A stretch of DNA of 64,000 nt from Methylococcus sp. EFPC2. GTDB lineage: Bacteria; Pseudomonadota; Gammaproteobacteria; Methylococcales; Methylococcaceae. The stretch is from contig NZ_CP070491.1 of the NCBI RefSeq assembly GCF_016925495.1, positions 496,001-560,000 of the forward strand, in the 5' to 3' direction. Numbering within the stretch: the stretch's first letter is position 1; the number at the start of each line of letters is the position of its first letter. A model generated the notes under the pieces. The model ran no database searches and was not told the origin of the DNA. It saw only the letters and a list, made by a program, of their open reading frames with translations. A program made the translations under genes and the position numbers. Positions 1 through 9,090 of the stretch are shown here, one piece after another.

Positions 1-2
1 TG

Positions 3-131
3 GTCGCCGTGTATGTGGTATCGGCCTTCCAGTCCCCGTCCGTGGAAGTGTCCGGTATTCACATCTCCGGTGAAGTTCAGTCCGTTCTGGCCCGCCTGGT
101 TTCGGGCTTTGCCGACCAAGTGTTCGGGTGA
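3..131 (+). CDS. 3' end of an unidentified gene (partial)
   Basis: An open frame enters from the left edge and stops at TGA 129-131. The 42 visible residues begin with a hydrophobic VAVYVV stretch and end GFADQVFG. I do not recognise the family. The reading frame has a normal high-GC codon pattern and ends well before sodB on the same strand, so it is a plausible C-terminus rather than a shadow. The roughly 250 bases from here to sodB hold no other gene that I can support. Confidence 0.4.
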   Translation, partial: VAVYVVSAFQSPSVEVSGIHISGEVQSVLARLVSGFADQVFG

Positions 132-381
132 TCGGTCGGCGAGCTTGATGGTGATTATCTTCGACATGGGCGCTGCTGGCGGGGAAGTCTCGGGGGTCGT
201 GGGCGCGTATTTTGGCGATGAAGTTTCCCGATATCAAATAGCCCATGCACCGATGTGCGCACTTTATCCGGCGGGGCGCGCGGTGATAGACTGCAAATCC
301 AGACTTTCTTGCTGGGTTATCGTCCGGCCGTTCCGGCTGGACGCACCGGTTTCCACACCATCATCGTTAAATGGAGAAAAC

Positions 382-963
382 ATGTCACACGAACTGCCTG
401 CCTTGCCGTATGCCAAGAACGCTCTGGCTCCGCATATTTCGGAAGAAACGCTGGAATACCATTACGGCAAGCATCACCAGACCTATGTCACCAACCTGAA
501 CAACTTGATCAAGGGCACGGAATTCGAAAGCCTGTCTCTGGAAGACATCGTCAAGAAGTCTTCCGGCGGGATTTTCAACAACGCCGCTCAGGTCTGGAAC
601 CATACCTTCTATTGGAACAGCCTCTCGCCCACCGGCGGCGGCCAACCGACCGGCGAACTGGCTGCGGCCATCGACAAGGCTTTCGGGTCTTTCGACAAGT
701 TCAAGGAAGAACTGACCAAGACCGCCGTCGGCACCTTCGGTTCAGGCTGGGCCTGGCTGGTGAAGAACGCGGATGGCAGCCTCGCCCTGGTCAGCACCAG
801 CAACGCGGCCACCCCGTTGACGACCGATCAAATTCCCTTGCTGACCGTCGACGTGTGGGAACATGCCTATTACATCGACTACCGCAATCTGCGCCCAAAG
901 TACCTGGAAGCGTTCTGGGCACTGGTGAACTGGGACTTCGCCGCCAAGAACTTCGCGGCCTGA
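382..963 (+). CDS. sodB: Iron superoxide dismutase
   Basis: Converts superoxide to hydrogen peroxide and oxygen, most likely in the cytoplasm because no signal peptide is present. The 193-residue length is typical of Fe-SOD. The N-terminal helix carries the ligand region [11 protein letters not shown], the centre has [13 protein letters not shown], and the C-terminal domain has the metal-binding [24 protein letters not shown] and GSGWAWL are the forms usual for iron enzymes. ATG 382 was chosen because it follows a GGAGA ribosome-binding site at 373-377; the longer upstream frame has no such site and would add an unrelated N-terminus. The gene is monocistronic and is closed by a strong terminator just downstream. 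Confidence 0.96.
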   Translation: MSHELPALPYAKNALAPHISEETLEYHYGKHHQTYVTNLNNLIKGTEFESLSLEDIVKKSSGGIFNNAAQVWNHTFYWNSLSPTGGGQPTGELAAAIDKAFGSFDKFKEELTKTAVGTFGSGWAWLVKNADGSLALVSTSNAATPLTTDQIPLLTVDVWEHAYYIDYRNLRPKYLEAFWALVNWDFAAKNFAA

Positions 964-1000
964 AGCCTAGCCCGCAAGTCTGGGGCTCCCTGATGCGAAC

Positions 1001-1036
1001 CCCGTGCTCCCGCAGGAGCACGGGGTTTTTGTTTTT
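1001..1036 (+). terminator. Rho-independent terminator of sodB
   Basis: A perfect 10-bp stem (CCCGTGCTCC 1001-1010 with GGAGCACGGG 1015-1024) closes a CGCA loop and is followed by GTTTTTGTTTTT. The position, 37 bases after the sodB stop, fits transcript termination. Nothing else is evident between here and the next gene at 1274. Confidence 0.9.
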
Positions 1037-1273
1037 CGGCTCGGCCGTATGCATCGACCGCTCTTTCCCTTCGGGTGCGCACGAGCCGCAGTTCCCGTTT
1101 TTCCTTGGTGGGGCAAGGTCGGAGTGGATAGTGGCGGGAACAAGTGTTGCCTATATAGAAATAGTTAGTTACTGCGGTTTACATTGTTTCCGAATTGGAT
1201 CAGTGTAGGCCTACAAGACTTTCTCGAACGGCACCACGGTGCCGAAATGCAGGGTTCGCAGGAGGTAAAGTCG

Positions 1274-2218
1274 ATGTTCAGCGATATCCATACTTTCTAT
1301 TCCTTGCCTGTTTGTGAGTCGGGCTGCGCGGAATTCGATCCCGCCGATCTACGTCCATTCGAGATCCTCGTGGCTTTCGCGGTTCTTCTGATCGTCGAGG
1401 CTAAACACGGCCGCAGGGATAGCCCGATGAAAACCGTTCGCCGGTCCTATCTGACCAACGCGGGCACCTTCCTCCTGAACGATGTGCTGATGTCCGTCCT
1501 GTCGGTGTCATCGCTGTACTTCATAGCGGATCGCTACGCCGCATGGGGACTGCTCGGTTCCGTAGCGAGTTCCGGCTGGGCGGCCTTCCTGTCCTTCGTA
1601 TTGCTCGATCTGGGCCTGTATGTGTGGCATTGGGCCTGCCACCGCGTCGACGTGTTGTGGATGTTCCACAAAGTGCATCACAGCGACCGCTGCATCAATG
1701 TGTCGACGGCATTCCGCTCGCATTTCGGCGAGGTCTTCCTGACCGCGCTGGGCAAGGCTTTGTTCATCGTGGCGATCGGTGTTGAGGCGTCGGTCGTGCT
1801 CGCCAACGAAGTGATCGTTACGCTGTTCGTCATGTTCCACCATGCGAACATCACGCTGCCCGGCGAACGCCGGCTCGCTCGTTTGATCGTCAGCCCCGGC
1901 CTCCATCGGGTCCATCATTCGGTCCGGCGCGAGGAGCACGACCGTAACTACGGCGCGGTGTTTTCCCTTTGGGACAGGATGTTTGGCACCTTGGCCGAAT
2001 CGACGCCGCAAAAACTCGGTTTGGATTTCGTGAAAGAGCTCGATTTCATCCAGTTGTTCGGCTTCGGATTCAAACGCACCTACCGGCCGAGCCGCCGGAG
2101 CCAGCAGGCGATGATCGCCGAGGCGGCCTATTTCCGGGCCGAAAAACGCGGCTTCGCGCCGGGTTTCGAGATCCTGGACTGGCTGGAGGCGGAGAGGGAG
2201 GTCGGCTCCGACGGCTGA
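1274..2218 (+). CDS. Sterol desaturase / fatty acid hydroxylase family membrane protein
   Basis: A 314-residue integral membrane di-iron enzyme of the fatty-acid-hydroxylase superfamily. The histidine clusters that bind the two irons are visible: HWACH, then FHKVHHSD about ten residues later, and GLHRVHHS near the C-terminus. Several hydrophobic helices precede and separate them. Members oxidise the alkyl chains of lipids, sterols or carotenoids; the substrate here cannot be read from sequence. Sterol synthesis is known in some Methylococcaceae, but no sterol gene is nearby, so a sterol role is only a possibility. ATG 1274 is preferred over an upstream start at 1184 because AGGAGG lies at 1259-1264 with good spacing. 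The gene stands alone between sodB and proS. Confidence 0.85.
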   Translation: MFSDIHTFYSLPVCESGCAEFDPADLRPFEILVAFAVLLIVEAKHGRRDSPMKTVRRSYLTNAGTFLLNDVLMSVLSVSSLYFIADRYAAWGLLGSVASSGWAAFLSFVLLDLGLYVWHWACHRVDVLWMFHKVHHSDRCINVSTAFRSHFGEVFLTALGKALFIVAIGVEASVVLANEVIVTLFVMFHHANITLPGERRLARLIVSPGLHRVHHSVRREEHDRNYGAVFSLWDRMFGTLAESTPQKLGLDFVKELDFIQLFGFGFKRTYRPSRRSQQAMIAEAAYFRAEKRGFAPGFEILDWLEAEREVGSDG

Positions 2219-2359
2219 GTCGCGGATGGTCGGGACGTCGATGTTTCGGGCCGCGGCTGCCTCGTGAGCGGAGGCCGGTTTTCCGCGCGGGCTGACCGGG
2301 GGAGCGGCGTTCGTTAGAATGGCCGTTCCTTTCCTACATTCGACGAATTCCAACCTCCC

Positions 2360-4096
2360 ATGCGCACCAGTCAGTTCCCGCTCAATACCCTCAAGGAAAC
2401 CCCGGCCGACGCCGAAGTCGTCAGCCACAAACTCATGCTGCGTGCGGGCCTGATCCGCAGGCTGGCCGCCGGGCTCTATACCTGGCTGCCGCTGGGCGTG
2501 CGGGTGCTGCGCAAGGTCGAGCAGGTGGTGAGGGAGGAGCTGAACCGGGCCGGCGCACTGGAAGTGTTGATGCCGGTGGTGCAGCCGGCCGAGCTGTGGC
2601 AGGAATCCGGCCGCTGGGAGCAATACGGCCCGGAGCTGGCACGCCTGAAGGACCGCCATGAACGCGAATTCTGCCTGGGGCCGACCCACGAGGAGATCGT
2701 CACCGAGCTGGCGCGCAACGAGCTGAAGAGCTACAAGCAGTTGCCCATCAACTACTACCAGATCCAGACCAAGTTCCGCGACGAGATCCGCCCGCGCTTC
2801 GGCGTGATGCGGGCGCGCGAGTTCATCATGAAGGACGGCTATTCCTTCCATCTCGACCAGGAATCGCTGCAGCAGACCTACGACGCGATGTATGTGGCCT
2901 ACAGCAATATCTTCAGCCGCTTAGGGCTCAAGTTCCGTCCCGTGCTGGCCGACACCGGCGCCATAGGCGGCAGCCACTCGCACGAGTTCCACGTCCTGGC
3001 GGATTCCGGCGAGGATGCGATCGCATTCTCCAACGGCAGCGACTACGCCGCCAACGTCGAGCAGGCGGAAGCGCTGGCACCGACTTATCCGCGCCCGGCC
3101 GCGACGCAGGCCTTGCAGAAGGTCGCCACTCCCGGCAAGAAGACCATCGCCGAAATCAGCGAATTTCTCGGCGTGACGCCCGACAAGGTGCTCAAAACCC
3201 TGGCCGTGATCCAGACCGTGGTCGATGCGGAAGGGGAGACACGCGAGGTTTTCGTGAAGGTCTACCTGCGCGGCGATCACGAGTTGAACCTCGTCAAGCT
3301 GGGCAAGCTGCTGGGGACTTTCCGCTTCGCCACCGACGAGGAAATCGAAAGCCATTTCGGCTGCCGGCCCGGTTATATTGGCCCCGTCGAGGTCGCGGCG
3401 CTCGGCCCGGTTTATCTGGACCGCGCCGCCGCGGTGCTGAACGATTTCGTCGCCGGCGCCAACGAGGCGGGCTTCCACCTCACCGGCGTGAACTGGGAGC
3501 GCGACGTGGCGCTGCCGGGTGAAGTCGTCGACATCCGCAACGTGGTCGAAGGCGATCCCAGTCCGGACGGCCTGGGCACGCTGAGCATCGCCCGCGGCAT
3601 CGAGGTCGGCCACATCTTCCAGCTAGGCACCAAATACAGCCAGGCCATGCAGGCCACGGTGCAGAACGAGCAGGGCGAAAACCAGGTGACCATCATGGGC
3701 TGCTACGGCATCGGCGTCTCCCGCGTGGTCGCCTCCGCCATCGAGCAGAACAACGACGACAAGGGCATCATTTGGCCGCAAGCCCTGGCGCCGTTCCAGG
3801 TGGCCTTGCTGCCGATGAACATGCACACCTCGGAACGCGTGCAGGCCGCGTCCGAAAAGCTCTACGCCGAGCTGCGCGGCGCCGGTATCGACGTGTTGTT
3901 CGACGACCGCAAGGCCCGCCCCGGCGTCATGTTCGCCGACATGGAACTCATCGGCATTCCGCACCGCGTGGTCATCGGCGACCGCGGCCTGGAGGCCGGC
4001 AAGCTGGAATACAAGGGCCGGCGGGATGCGGAGTCGCAGGAAGTCGCACTGGGCGATATCGTGGCCTTCCTGCAGGAGCGGATAAAGGAAGGCTAG
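2360..4096 (+). CDS. proS: Prolyl-tRNA synthetase
   Basis: A class II aminoacyl-tRNA synthetase that charges tRNA-Pro in the cytoplasm. At 578 residues it is the bacterial type with the editing insertion between motifs 2 and 3. Visible landmarks are the N-terminal [15 protein letters not shown], motif 1 around [16 protein letters not shown], motif 2 with [17 protein letters not shown], the editing domain near residues 230-390, motif 3 [17 protein letters not shown] and the C-terminal anticodon-binding domain. The ATG at 2360 lacks a strong Shine-Dalgarno sequence but starts exactly where the family does. It is followed by a hairpin and then by a convergent gene. Confidence 0.98.
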   Translation: MRTSQFPLNTLKETPADAEVVSHKLMLRAGLIRRLAAGLYTWLPLGVRVLRKVEQVVREELNRAGALEVLMPVVQPAELWQESGRWEQYGPELARLKDRHEREFCLGPTHEEIVTELARNELKSYKQLPINYYQIQTKFRDEIRPRFGVMRAREFIMKDGYSFHLDQESLQQTYDAMYVAYSNIFSRLGLKFRPVLADTGAIGGSHSHEFHVLADSGEDAIAFSNGSDYAANVEQAEALAPTYPRPAATQALQKVATPGKKTIAEISEFLGVTPDKVLKTLAVIQTVVDAEGETREVFVKVYLRGDHELNLVKLGKLLGTFRFATDEEIESHFGCRPGYIGPVEVAALGPVYLDRAAAVLNDFVAGANEAGFHLTGVNWERDVALPGEVVDIRNVVEGDPSPDGLGTLSIARGIEVGHIFQLGTKYSQAMQATVQNEQGENQVTIMGCYGIGVSRVVASAIEQNNDDKGIIWPQALAPFQVALLPMNMHTSERVQAASEKLYAELRGAGIDVLFDDRKARPGVMFADMELIGIPHRVVIGDRGLEAGKLEYKGRRDAESQEVALGDIVAFLQERIKEG

Positions 4097-4112
4097 GGTC
4101 GCCGCGCTCAAC

Positions 4113-4147
4113 GACGCCCGGTTCGCATTCGCCGAGACGGGCGTCTT
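4113..4147. terminator. Hairpin between convergent proS and rubredoxin reductase
   Basis: An 8-bp perfect inverted repeat (GACGCCCG 4113-4120, CGGGCGTC 4138-4145) has a 17-base loop and only a short T tail. It lies between two converging genes and may end both transcripts, but the weak T tract keeps this tentative. Confidence 0.4.
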
Positions 4148-4228
4148 CCCGGGCCGCCATACATCATCGGAGTTGGTCGGGAACGGTATGCCGTCGGCTG
4201 CGGAAGGCGAGCTTTCGGAAGGTGCGCC

Positions 4229-5254
4229 CTAAAAGAGGTAGTCGTGTTTCGCGTTGAAGCCGGGAATCTTGGCCTTGGGCTTGAAAGCGGGGGGCTGCCA
4301 GGATGCTTCGTCGCTACCCGTAAGGTATCGAGCCAGCCAGATCGCCTGGCTGCGTACCGGGGTGACATAGGCGTAAAGCTTGCCGTCGGGGAGTTCGGCG
4401 ACGTCGCCGATGGCATGGATGTTCGGGTTCGAGGTCTTCAGCGCGCCGTCGACTCGAATGCCCCGGCCGGTATCCAGTCCGGCGGACGCGGCGAGTTCAA
4501 TGCGAGGTTTGAATCCGCAGGCGAGGATGATGCCGTGAAATCCGCTTTCCAACTTTTCGTCGACCCCGACCGTCAGTGCTCCGGGTTGACCGGAAAAGCC
4601 CTGGACAGCGCAATTCAGCCTGACGTCTATACGATAGTGTTCGGTGAGCAGGCGCAGCAATTCGGCGGAGTCTTCTTCCACCAATTGTCGCTCCATCAGG
4701 CGAGGCAGTGCGTGGAACAAACTGACCTGATCGCCGGAACCCGCGAGGTCGGCGGAAATCTCGCAGCCGATCAATCCACCGCCCACCACGGCCCAGCGAA
4801 CTTGCGCGACACGGCTGCGGTGTTCGTCACGCAGATGCCGCAGAGCCTTGAGGTCGGTCAGGCTGTTCAATACATGGAAAAGATTCGCCTGAGCGCGGAA
4901 GGGCGGAGGAACGAAAGCGTCCGATCCCTGAGCGAGGATGAGCTTGTCATAATCGAGGTGCAACGCCTTGCCGTCTTTTTCGCAGGCCAGGGTTTGGGCG
5001 CGGGCGTCGAGGGCAAGCGCTTCGGTCCCGCTCAGAACCTCGATGCCGGCAGATTGCGCCAAATCATCGAAAGTGCGGAGTACGATCCTGGTTTCGATGT
5101 CGGCGCGAGTGAAGGCATGGGACAGCAGCGGGCGCGAATAATAGCCGTCGGTTTCCCGGCTCACTAAGGTCACCGCGGTTTCGGGCGACCGTTTGCGCAA
5201 TTCCTCGGCGAAGCTGATTCCGGCGATGCCCGAGCCGACGATGACGGTATGCAT
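4229..5254 (-). CDS. Rubredoxin--NAD(+) reductase, FAD-dependent
   Basis: A 341-residue FAD/NAD(P)H oxidoreductase of the pyridine nucleotide-disulphide family that passes electrons from NAD(P)H to rubredoxin in the cytoplasm. The N-terminal dinucleotide fold VIVGSGIAGISFAEEL binds FAD, a second one VVGGGLIGCEISADL (about residue 160) binds NAD(P)H, and the closing FAD contact is NPNIHAIGDVAEL. There is no redox CxxC, as expected for this subfamily. It starts 9 bases after the rubredoxin stop, so the two partners are co-transcribed, and mtdA lies upstream in the same unit. A nitric oxide reductase-type NorW role is possible, but the adjacent rubredoxin favours the assignment given. Confidence 0.9.
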   Translation of the reverse strand: MHTVIVGSGIAGISFAEELRKRSPETAVTLVSRETDGYYSRPLLSHAFTRADIETRIVLRTFDDLAQSAGIEVLSGTEALALDARAQTLACEKDGKALHLDYDKLILAQGSDAFVPPPFRAQANLFHVLNSLTDLKALRHLRDEHRSRVAQVRWAVVGGGLIGCEISADLAGSGDQVSLFHALPRLMERQLVEEDSAELLRLLTEHYRIDVRLNCAVQGFSGQPGALTVGVDEKLESGFHGIILACGFKPRIELAASAGLDTGRGIRVDGALKTSNPNIHAIGDVAELPDGKLYAYVTPVRSQAIWLARYLTGSDEASWQPPAFKPKAKIPGFNAKHDYLF

Positions 5255-5263
5255 GGACGGTCT

Positions 5264-5437
5264 TTAGATGGTCACGAGATCGAAGTCGGCTTTCGTCGCG
5301 GCGCAATCGGGGCAGGACCAGTCCTCGGGAACATCTTTCCAGCGAGTGCCGGGTTGAATTCCGTTTTCGGGGTCACCCAGTTCTTCGTCGTAAATGTAAC
5401 CGCAGACTGCGCAGACGTATTTCTTGAATTCGGGCAC
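5264..5437 (-). CDS. Rubredoxin
   Basis: A 57-residue one-iron electron carrier. The four cysteines sit in the two standard knuckles, [11 protein letters not shown] near the N-terminus and [13 protein letters not shown] near the C-terminus, with [15 protein letters not shown] between them. The start is the GTG at 5435-5437, preceded by AGGAAG; the longer reading frame upstream runs back into mtdA and is not needed. The gene lies 20 bases after mtdA and just before its reductase. The final electron acceptor (for example an oxidase, peroxidase or alkane hydroxylase) is not in the window. Confidence 0.95.
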   Translation of the reverse strand: MPEFKKYVCAVCGYIYDEELGDPENGIQPGTRWKDVPEDWSCPDCAATKADFDLVTI

Positions 5438-5457
5438 GGTTTCTTCCTGTTTCGGTT

Positions 5458-6315
5458 TTAGGCCATTTGTTTGGCGGTGGCGAAAATTTCTTCGGCGTCC
5501 AGTATCAAGTCGTTCTGTTCGAACAACCGGGCGATGCAGGCGCGGTGCAAGGCCAGCTTGAGGGTGCCGAAGCCTATCGCGCCCCAAACGATTTTACCGT
5601 GGCGCGCGGCGCCGCGGTCCATCATGTCGGTTCCGCCCAGACCCAATGGCGGCGTCGCGTTGGCATCGGCCAGCAGTTCCAGGTCGGGCAGGTCGCGCCA
5701 GTGCTCTTCACGCAGGAGTTCAACCCCCGCCGCCCCGCAGGCGAGTACGATATGCGCGCCTTCGATGGCGCGCGCACGGGCCTCGTGGTCGCTGGCTTCC
5801 AGCGGGGTCAGCTCGACGCCGAAGCGGTCGCGCATGGCGGTGCAAGCGTGTTCGGCGCGCTCCAGTTGCCGCGAACTGAGGCTGACCAGGCAGCCTTCCC
5901 GGGCCAGTATGACCGCCGCACGCTGGCCTACCGGTCCGGTGCCGGCCAACACGACCGCTTTCTTGCCGGCCAGTACCCCGCTGCCGGCCAGTCTGGCCAC
6001 GGCGGCGGCGGCCGTGGTGTTGCTGCCGTTGCTGTCCAACATGAGCGACACGCGAAAGTCGGCGAAAAACTTTTTCTTCACCGCCTTGAGGAGTTCCTGG
6101 CCGGCCAGCATGTCGCTGCCGCCGATAAAAATGGCCGTGTTTTTCTTGTCCTTGGGCGCCCTGGTGAAGATGGCGCCTTCCACCAAGGCGCCGACATTCT
6201 CGGGATGGAGCCCGCCGTGGGGGATGACGTGATCGGCGCCCCCGTCGTAAGCCACCACGGTGTCGAAAACGGAGGGCTGAGGGTCGGTATCGAACTGGAA
6301 CAGCAATTTTTTCAT
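5458..6315 (-). CDS. mtdA: NADP-dependent methylene-tetrahydrofolate/tetrahydromethanopterin dehydrogenase
   Basis: Oxidises methylene-H4F (or methylene-H4MPT) to the methenyl form with NADP, a central C1-transfer step in methylotrophs. The 285-residue sequence opens [15 protein letters not shown] with [10 protein letters not shown], and carries [13 protein letters not shown] and the nucleotide-binding [15 protein letters not shown]. These match what I recall of Methylorubrum MtdA and differ clearly from MtdB, so I call mtdA. The start follows an AGGT site. It heads the unit mtdA-rubredoxin-reductase and is divergent from fchA, whose product uses the methenyl-H4F made here. The pair is strong evidence for a methylotroph. 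Confidence 0.9.
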   Translation of the reverse strand: MKKLLFQFDTDPQPSVFDTVVAYDGGADHVIPHGGLHPENVGALVEGAIFTRAPKDKKNTAIFIGGSDMLAGQELLKAVKKKFFADFRVSLMLDSNGSNTTAAAAVARLAGSGVLAGKKAVVLAGTGPVGQRAAVILAREGCLVSLSSRQLERAEHACTAMRDRFGVELTPLEASDHEARARAIEGAHIVLACGAAGVELLREEHWRDLPDLELLADANATPPLGLGGTDMMDRGAARHGKIVWGAIGFGTLKLALHRACIARLFEQNDLILDAEEIFATAKQMA

Positions 6316-6338
6316 GGCTACCTGAACATGAACGCCGG

Positions 6339-6360
6339 GCGGAGAGTTTTAGCTCTCCGC
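6339..6360. promoter_or_regulatory. Palindrome between mtdA and fchA (possible operator)
   Basis: A perfect inverted repeat GCGGAGAG-N6-CTCTCCGC lies in the 112-base divergent spacer, 24 bases upstream of the mtdA start and about 14 bases upstream of the fchA -10 candidate. It could be a dimeric-regulator site serving both promoters or a hairpin in the mtdA leader. There is no adjacent regulator gene to name. Confidence 0.5.
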
Positions 6361-6379
6361 GTAGGCGCTGGCTTATAAT
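6350..6379 (+). promoter_or_regulatory. Putative sigma70 promoter of fchA
   Basis: A consensus TATAAT lies at 6374-6379, about 48 bases before the fchA start. The upstream element around 6350-6355 (TAGCTC, 18-base spacer) is poor, so the promoter may need an activator; the neighbouring palindrome is the obvious candidate site. Start of transcription would fall near 6386. Confidence 0.4.
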
Positions 6380-6427
6380 CGGCCGCTTAGTTTACGCACA
6401 GCGCAGCGCATTTTGGAGAGCCCGAGC

Positions 6428-7051
6428 ATGTTAAAAGACCGGCCGATACAACAGTTTCTCGACGAACTCGCCAGCAAGGCCCCCACGCCGGGCGGCGGGG
6501 GCGCGGCGGCCATCATGGGGGCCATGGGCGCATCCCTGGTCGCGATGGTGTGCAATCTCACGCTGGGTAAGAAAGCGTATGAAGCCGTCGAAGACGACAT
6601 TAAGGCCGCCCTGCAAGCCTCGGAAGCGCTGCGCGCCAGGCTGACCGATATGATACGGGCCGACGCCGAGGCGTTCGACTTGGTCATGGGGGCCTACGGG
6701 CTGCCCAAAGAGAGCGACGAGGAAAAAGCCGCGCGCAGCGCGGCAATACAGGATGCCCTGAAAGTCGCCACCGACGTACCCCTGGCTTGCGCCAAGGCTT
6801 GCGCGGAAGTGATCGAGCTGAGCCGGGCGGTGGCCGAAAAAGGCAACAAAAATGTGGTCAGCGATGCCGGAGTCGCGGTTCTGGCCGGTTATGCCGCGCT
6901 CAAGTCGGCCGCATTGAATGTCTATGTCAACACGAATGCCATCCGCGACGAGCACTTCGTGCACGAGCGCATCAGCGAACTGAATGCCATCCTGACCGGC
7001 ATGGAGGTTGCCATGGAGGAGATCTATCAGGAGGTGAAGAGCCGCCTGTAA
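6428..7051 (+). CDS. fchA: Methenyl-tetrahydrofolate cyclohydrolase
   Basis: Hydrolyses methenyl-H4F to 10-formyl-H4F, the step next to that of MtdA. The 207-residue protein belongs to the FTCD_C/FchA family. It has the glycine-rich APTPGGGGAAAIMGAMGASL near the N-terminus, a mostly helical body, and the conserved SDAGVAVLAGYAALKSAALNV and VNTNAIRDE segments. ATG 6428 was chosen because GGAGAG lies at 6415-6420; the frame could start earlier at a TTG but that overlaps the ribosome-binding site. It is read away from mtdA, and converges on zapD with a 14-base gap. Confidence 0.93.
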   Translation: MLKDRPIQQFLDELASKAPTPGGGGAAAIMGAMGASLVAMVCNLTLGKKAYEAVEDDIKAALQASEALRARLTDMIRADAEAFDLVMGAYGLPKESDEEKAARSAAIQDALKVATDVPLACAKACAEVIELSRAVAEKGNKNVVSDAGVAVLAGYAALKSAALNVYVNTNAIRDEHFVHERISELNAILTGMEVAMEEIYQEVKSRL

Positions 7052-7065
7052 TCACAGGCGCCGCT

Positions 7066-7887
7066 TCAAAGCATGCAGCAGGCCAGGCTAAACCCGACGT
7101 TTTCCTTGCTCTGCACGGGTCTTTCGTGGGTATGGGCGGTCATGAAGCGGATGGTGAAGCGGTGCTTGCCGCCGCTGATTTCGGCGAAACAGGCCTGATC
7201 CTTGGAAAGCGCCACGCGCAAAAGCTGGAAGGGCAGGGCGTGATCGAGGGTCTTCTGGAAGAAGCCTCCCGGGGCGACCTCCTCGCTCGCCTCCCCGCTC
7301 CGGCGGATGGTGTTGAGCACCAGGTCGATGGCGGCGCGGATGGTCGCGAAGGGCGCCAGCCAGTCTTCCAGATCGCGCTTGCGCAGCGCATCGCCCTGCT
7401 GCAGCCAGTAGTGGTAGGCGGGCAGGTCGAAGGGGCAGGTGCCGCCGGGTATGGCGCTGCGCTGGGCGATGGCCTTGAACAATTCGTTCTCGGCCAGCGG
7501 CTGGCCGATCTTGCCGGCCGAGGCATACAGCCGGCCGCTGAGGCTTTCCAGCTGGCTCAGCAGGGTGCTCAGCTTGGCCGCGTCGATGCCCTGGCTCCTG
7601 GCGAGTTTGCCGAATACGCCGGCGTGGCGGTCGAGTTCCTTGAGGCTTTCCGACTTGAGGTCGTTGCGGCTGAACAGGGCGAGGATTTCCAGCAGGGTGG
7701 CGATGACCGCGCGGCTGTCCCACACGGAGTTGCCCTGCATGAAATGGTCGGCCTGGAGGAATAGTTGTTCGAGGCGCATGAACACGCGGATCCGTTCGTT
7801 CAACGGAAACTCGTAGAGAACCAGATCGTTCAAGGGAGAACCGGCGGGTGTCGTGTGGGGCGGCCGAGCGGCCGAATGGGTCGGCAT
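7066..7887 (-). CDS. zapD: Cell division protein ZapD
   Basis: ZapD binds FtsZ and promotes bundling of its filaments at the division site. The 273-residue sequence matches the family along its length: LYEFPLNERIRVFMRLEQLF near the start, LKELDRH, IPGGTCPFDLPAYHYWL, GGFFQKTLDH, and the C-terminal GKHRFTIRFM. An N-terminal extension of about 20 residues precedes the conserved domain. A TTG inside it (LNDLVLYEF) could be the true start, but neither candidate has a good ribosome-binding site, so the ATG is kept. In many gammaproteobacteria zapD lies with coaE and yacG; neither is seen here. Confidence 0.9.
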   Translation of the reverse strand: MPTHSAARPPHTTPAGSPLNDLVLYEFPLNERIRVFMRLEQLFLQADHFMQGNSVWDSRAVIATLLEILALFSRNDLKSESLKELDRHAGVFGKLARSQGIDAAKLSTLLSQLESLSGRLYASAGKIGQPLAENELFKAIAQRSAIPGGTCPFDLPAYHYWLQQGDALRKRDLEDWLAPFATIRAAIDLVLNTIRRSGEASEEVAPGGFFQKTLDHALPFQLLRVALSKDQACFAEISGGKHRFTIRFMTAHTHERPVQSKENVGFSLACCML

Positions 7888-8037
7888 TTTGCAGTTTGCA
7901 GTCGATTAGTCAATACCGGAGCGAGCGTGCGGGTGTTTCCAGCCCGATGAAAGCGCGGTTTCCGCCGGTCGGCGTGGCGAGAACCCGGTCGAGTCCCCTA
8001 CAATCGACCGTCCATCCCCACACATTCCCGGCTCGAC

Positions 8038-8793
8038 ATGAAACTCTTGCGACGGTTGTTCATCTTGGCGCTCGTCTTGTTGCTGACGGGCTGCGTATGG
8101 CTGCGGATGCTGGAAATGAAAGGGCAGCTGAGCCATTTCGACGAGAATTTCCGGGTGGAAAACAACGGCCATTTCGTCCTCGATTTTCTCCATCCCGTGC
8201 TCTACGACGAAGATTACCTGACCCTGGCCAAGGTGGAGCCCAGCCTAAAGGAGAGCTTGCCGACGGGGCCGCGCTGGAAGCAGATATTCCACAAGGTCGA
8301 CGCGGGCGGCAAAACGGTGCCCGGCGTGGATATCGTTTTTACCCTGGACTTCGACGAGGAGAAACGGCTCAAGCGCTGGGACTTTTCGCCGGCGTTCATC
8401 GCGATGATCCCGGGCCGGTTTCTCGAAGCTTCCCTGCGCTCCCTAGGCAAGGGCAAGGTGGACGAGGGCAAGAAACAGTTGCGGGTGAATCCCGAAGACC
8501 TGCCCCGGCTGAACGAAAAGCCGCCCGGCCGAGCCCAGGTCGAAGCGGCCCTCGGTCCGCCGTCGGAAGTGTCCGAGGATGGCGGGAAGACGTTGAGCAT
8601 CTATCGTTTCCAGACCGATACCTTATACGTCAAGCCGGATTACGAAGATCGTCGTTTCGCTTACGCCAAGCTTTATTTCGACCCCGCATCGGATGAATTG
8701 CAGAAAGTGACGGCGCGTTTCCTGGGGCTGAAGTTTTCGGTCGACTTCCGCAAACTCATCAAATTGGAAGCCATAGGCAAGGGCGAAAAGTAG
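8038..8793 (+). CDS. Predicted lipoprotein of unknown function
   Basis: A 251-residue protein with a lipoprotein signal peptide: MKLLRRLFILALVLLLTGC places the lipobox LLTGC at residues 15-19. The mature part has no membrane segment. It contains aromatic and charged segments (FDFDEEKRLKRWDFSP, RVNPEDLPRL, GPPSEVSEDGGKTLSIYRF) that suggest an alternating beta fold, and the GRAQVEAALGPPSEV region resembles the start of outer-membrane SmpA/OmlA-like repeats, though this is a weak likeness. I cannot name the function. It is divergent from zapD and stands alone. Confidence 0.75.
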   Translation: MKLLRRLFILALVLLLTGCVWLRMLEMKGQLSHFDENFRVENNGHFVLDFLHPVLYDEDYLTLAKVEPSLKESLPTGPRWKQIFHKVDAGGKTVPGVDIVFTLDFDEEKRLKRWDFSPAFIAMIPGRFLEASLRSLGKGKVDEGKKQLRVNPEDLPRLNEKPPGRAQVEAALGPPSEVSEDGGKTLSIYRFQTDTLYVKPDYEDRRFAYAKLYFDPASDELQKVTARFLGLKFSVDFRKLIKLEAIGKGEK

Positions 8794-8864
8794 CGGGATT
8801 CGGGATTCCTTCCCGAATCGAATGCCGTCAGGCGAAAAACGGCCCTTTGCCGGCGTCGTGCGGC

Positions 8865-8894
8865 TTGCGCACATTGAAACGCCGGAAATATAAT
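8865..8894 (+). promoter_or_regulatory. Possible promoter with long leader ahead of the cytochrome gene
   Basis: TTGCGC (8865-8870) and a perfect TATAAT (8889-8894) are separated by 18 bases. Transcription from here would give a leader of about 190 bases before the cytochrome start at 9091. The leader begins with a GC-rich segment able to fold on itself (CGCCGCGCCGT with ACGGCGGCGCG). No protein of credible length is encoded in 8794-9090. Confidence 0.4.
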
Positions 8895-9090
8895 CGCGCC
8901 GCGCCGTCGGGCACCATGCATAACACACGGCGGCGCGCGGCTAGCGGAATTTGTCATCTTCGCCAAGACGCGGCTTCTTGAGGAAGGCGGTGGTTCAGTT
9001 CCCCGCATAATAAGCCAGCTATAACGGCTGCAAGGCCTGTGCTTGTGCAGTCTCGACATACCCAATTTTCTGTCCCTTCCAGGAGGCAAA

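Noticed and set aside
1508-2851. A 447-codon minus-strand frame across the hydroxylase and proS
   Set aside because: It spans two unrelated plus-strand genes and their spacer, as expected of a chance frame in high-GC DNA.
5458-6315. Assignment as MtdB
   Set aside because: The opening LLFQFDTD...PSVFD and YDGGADH segments match MtdA as I recall it, and pairing with fchA fits MtdA; MtdB has a different N-terminus.
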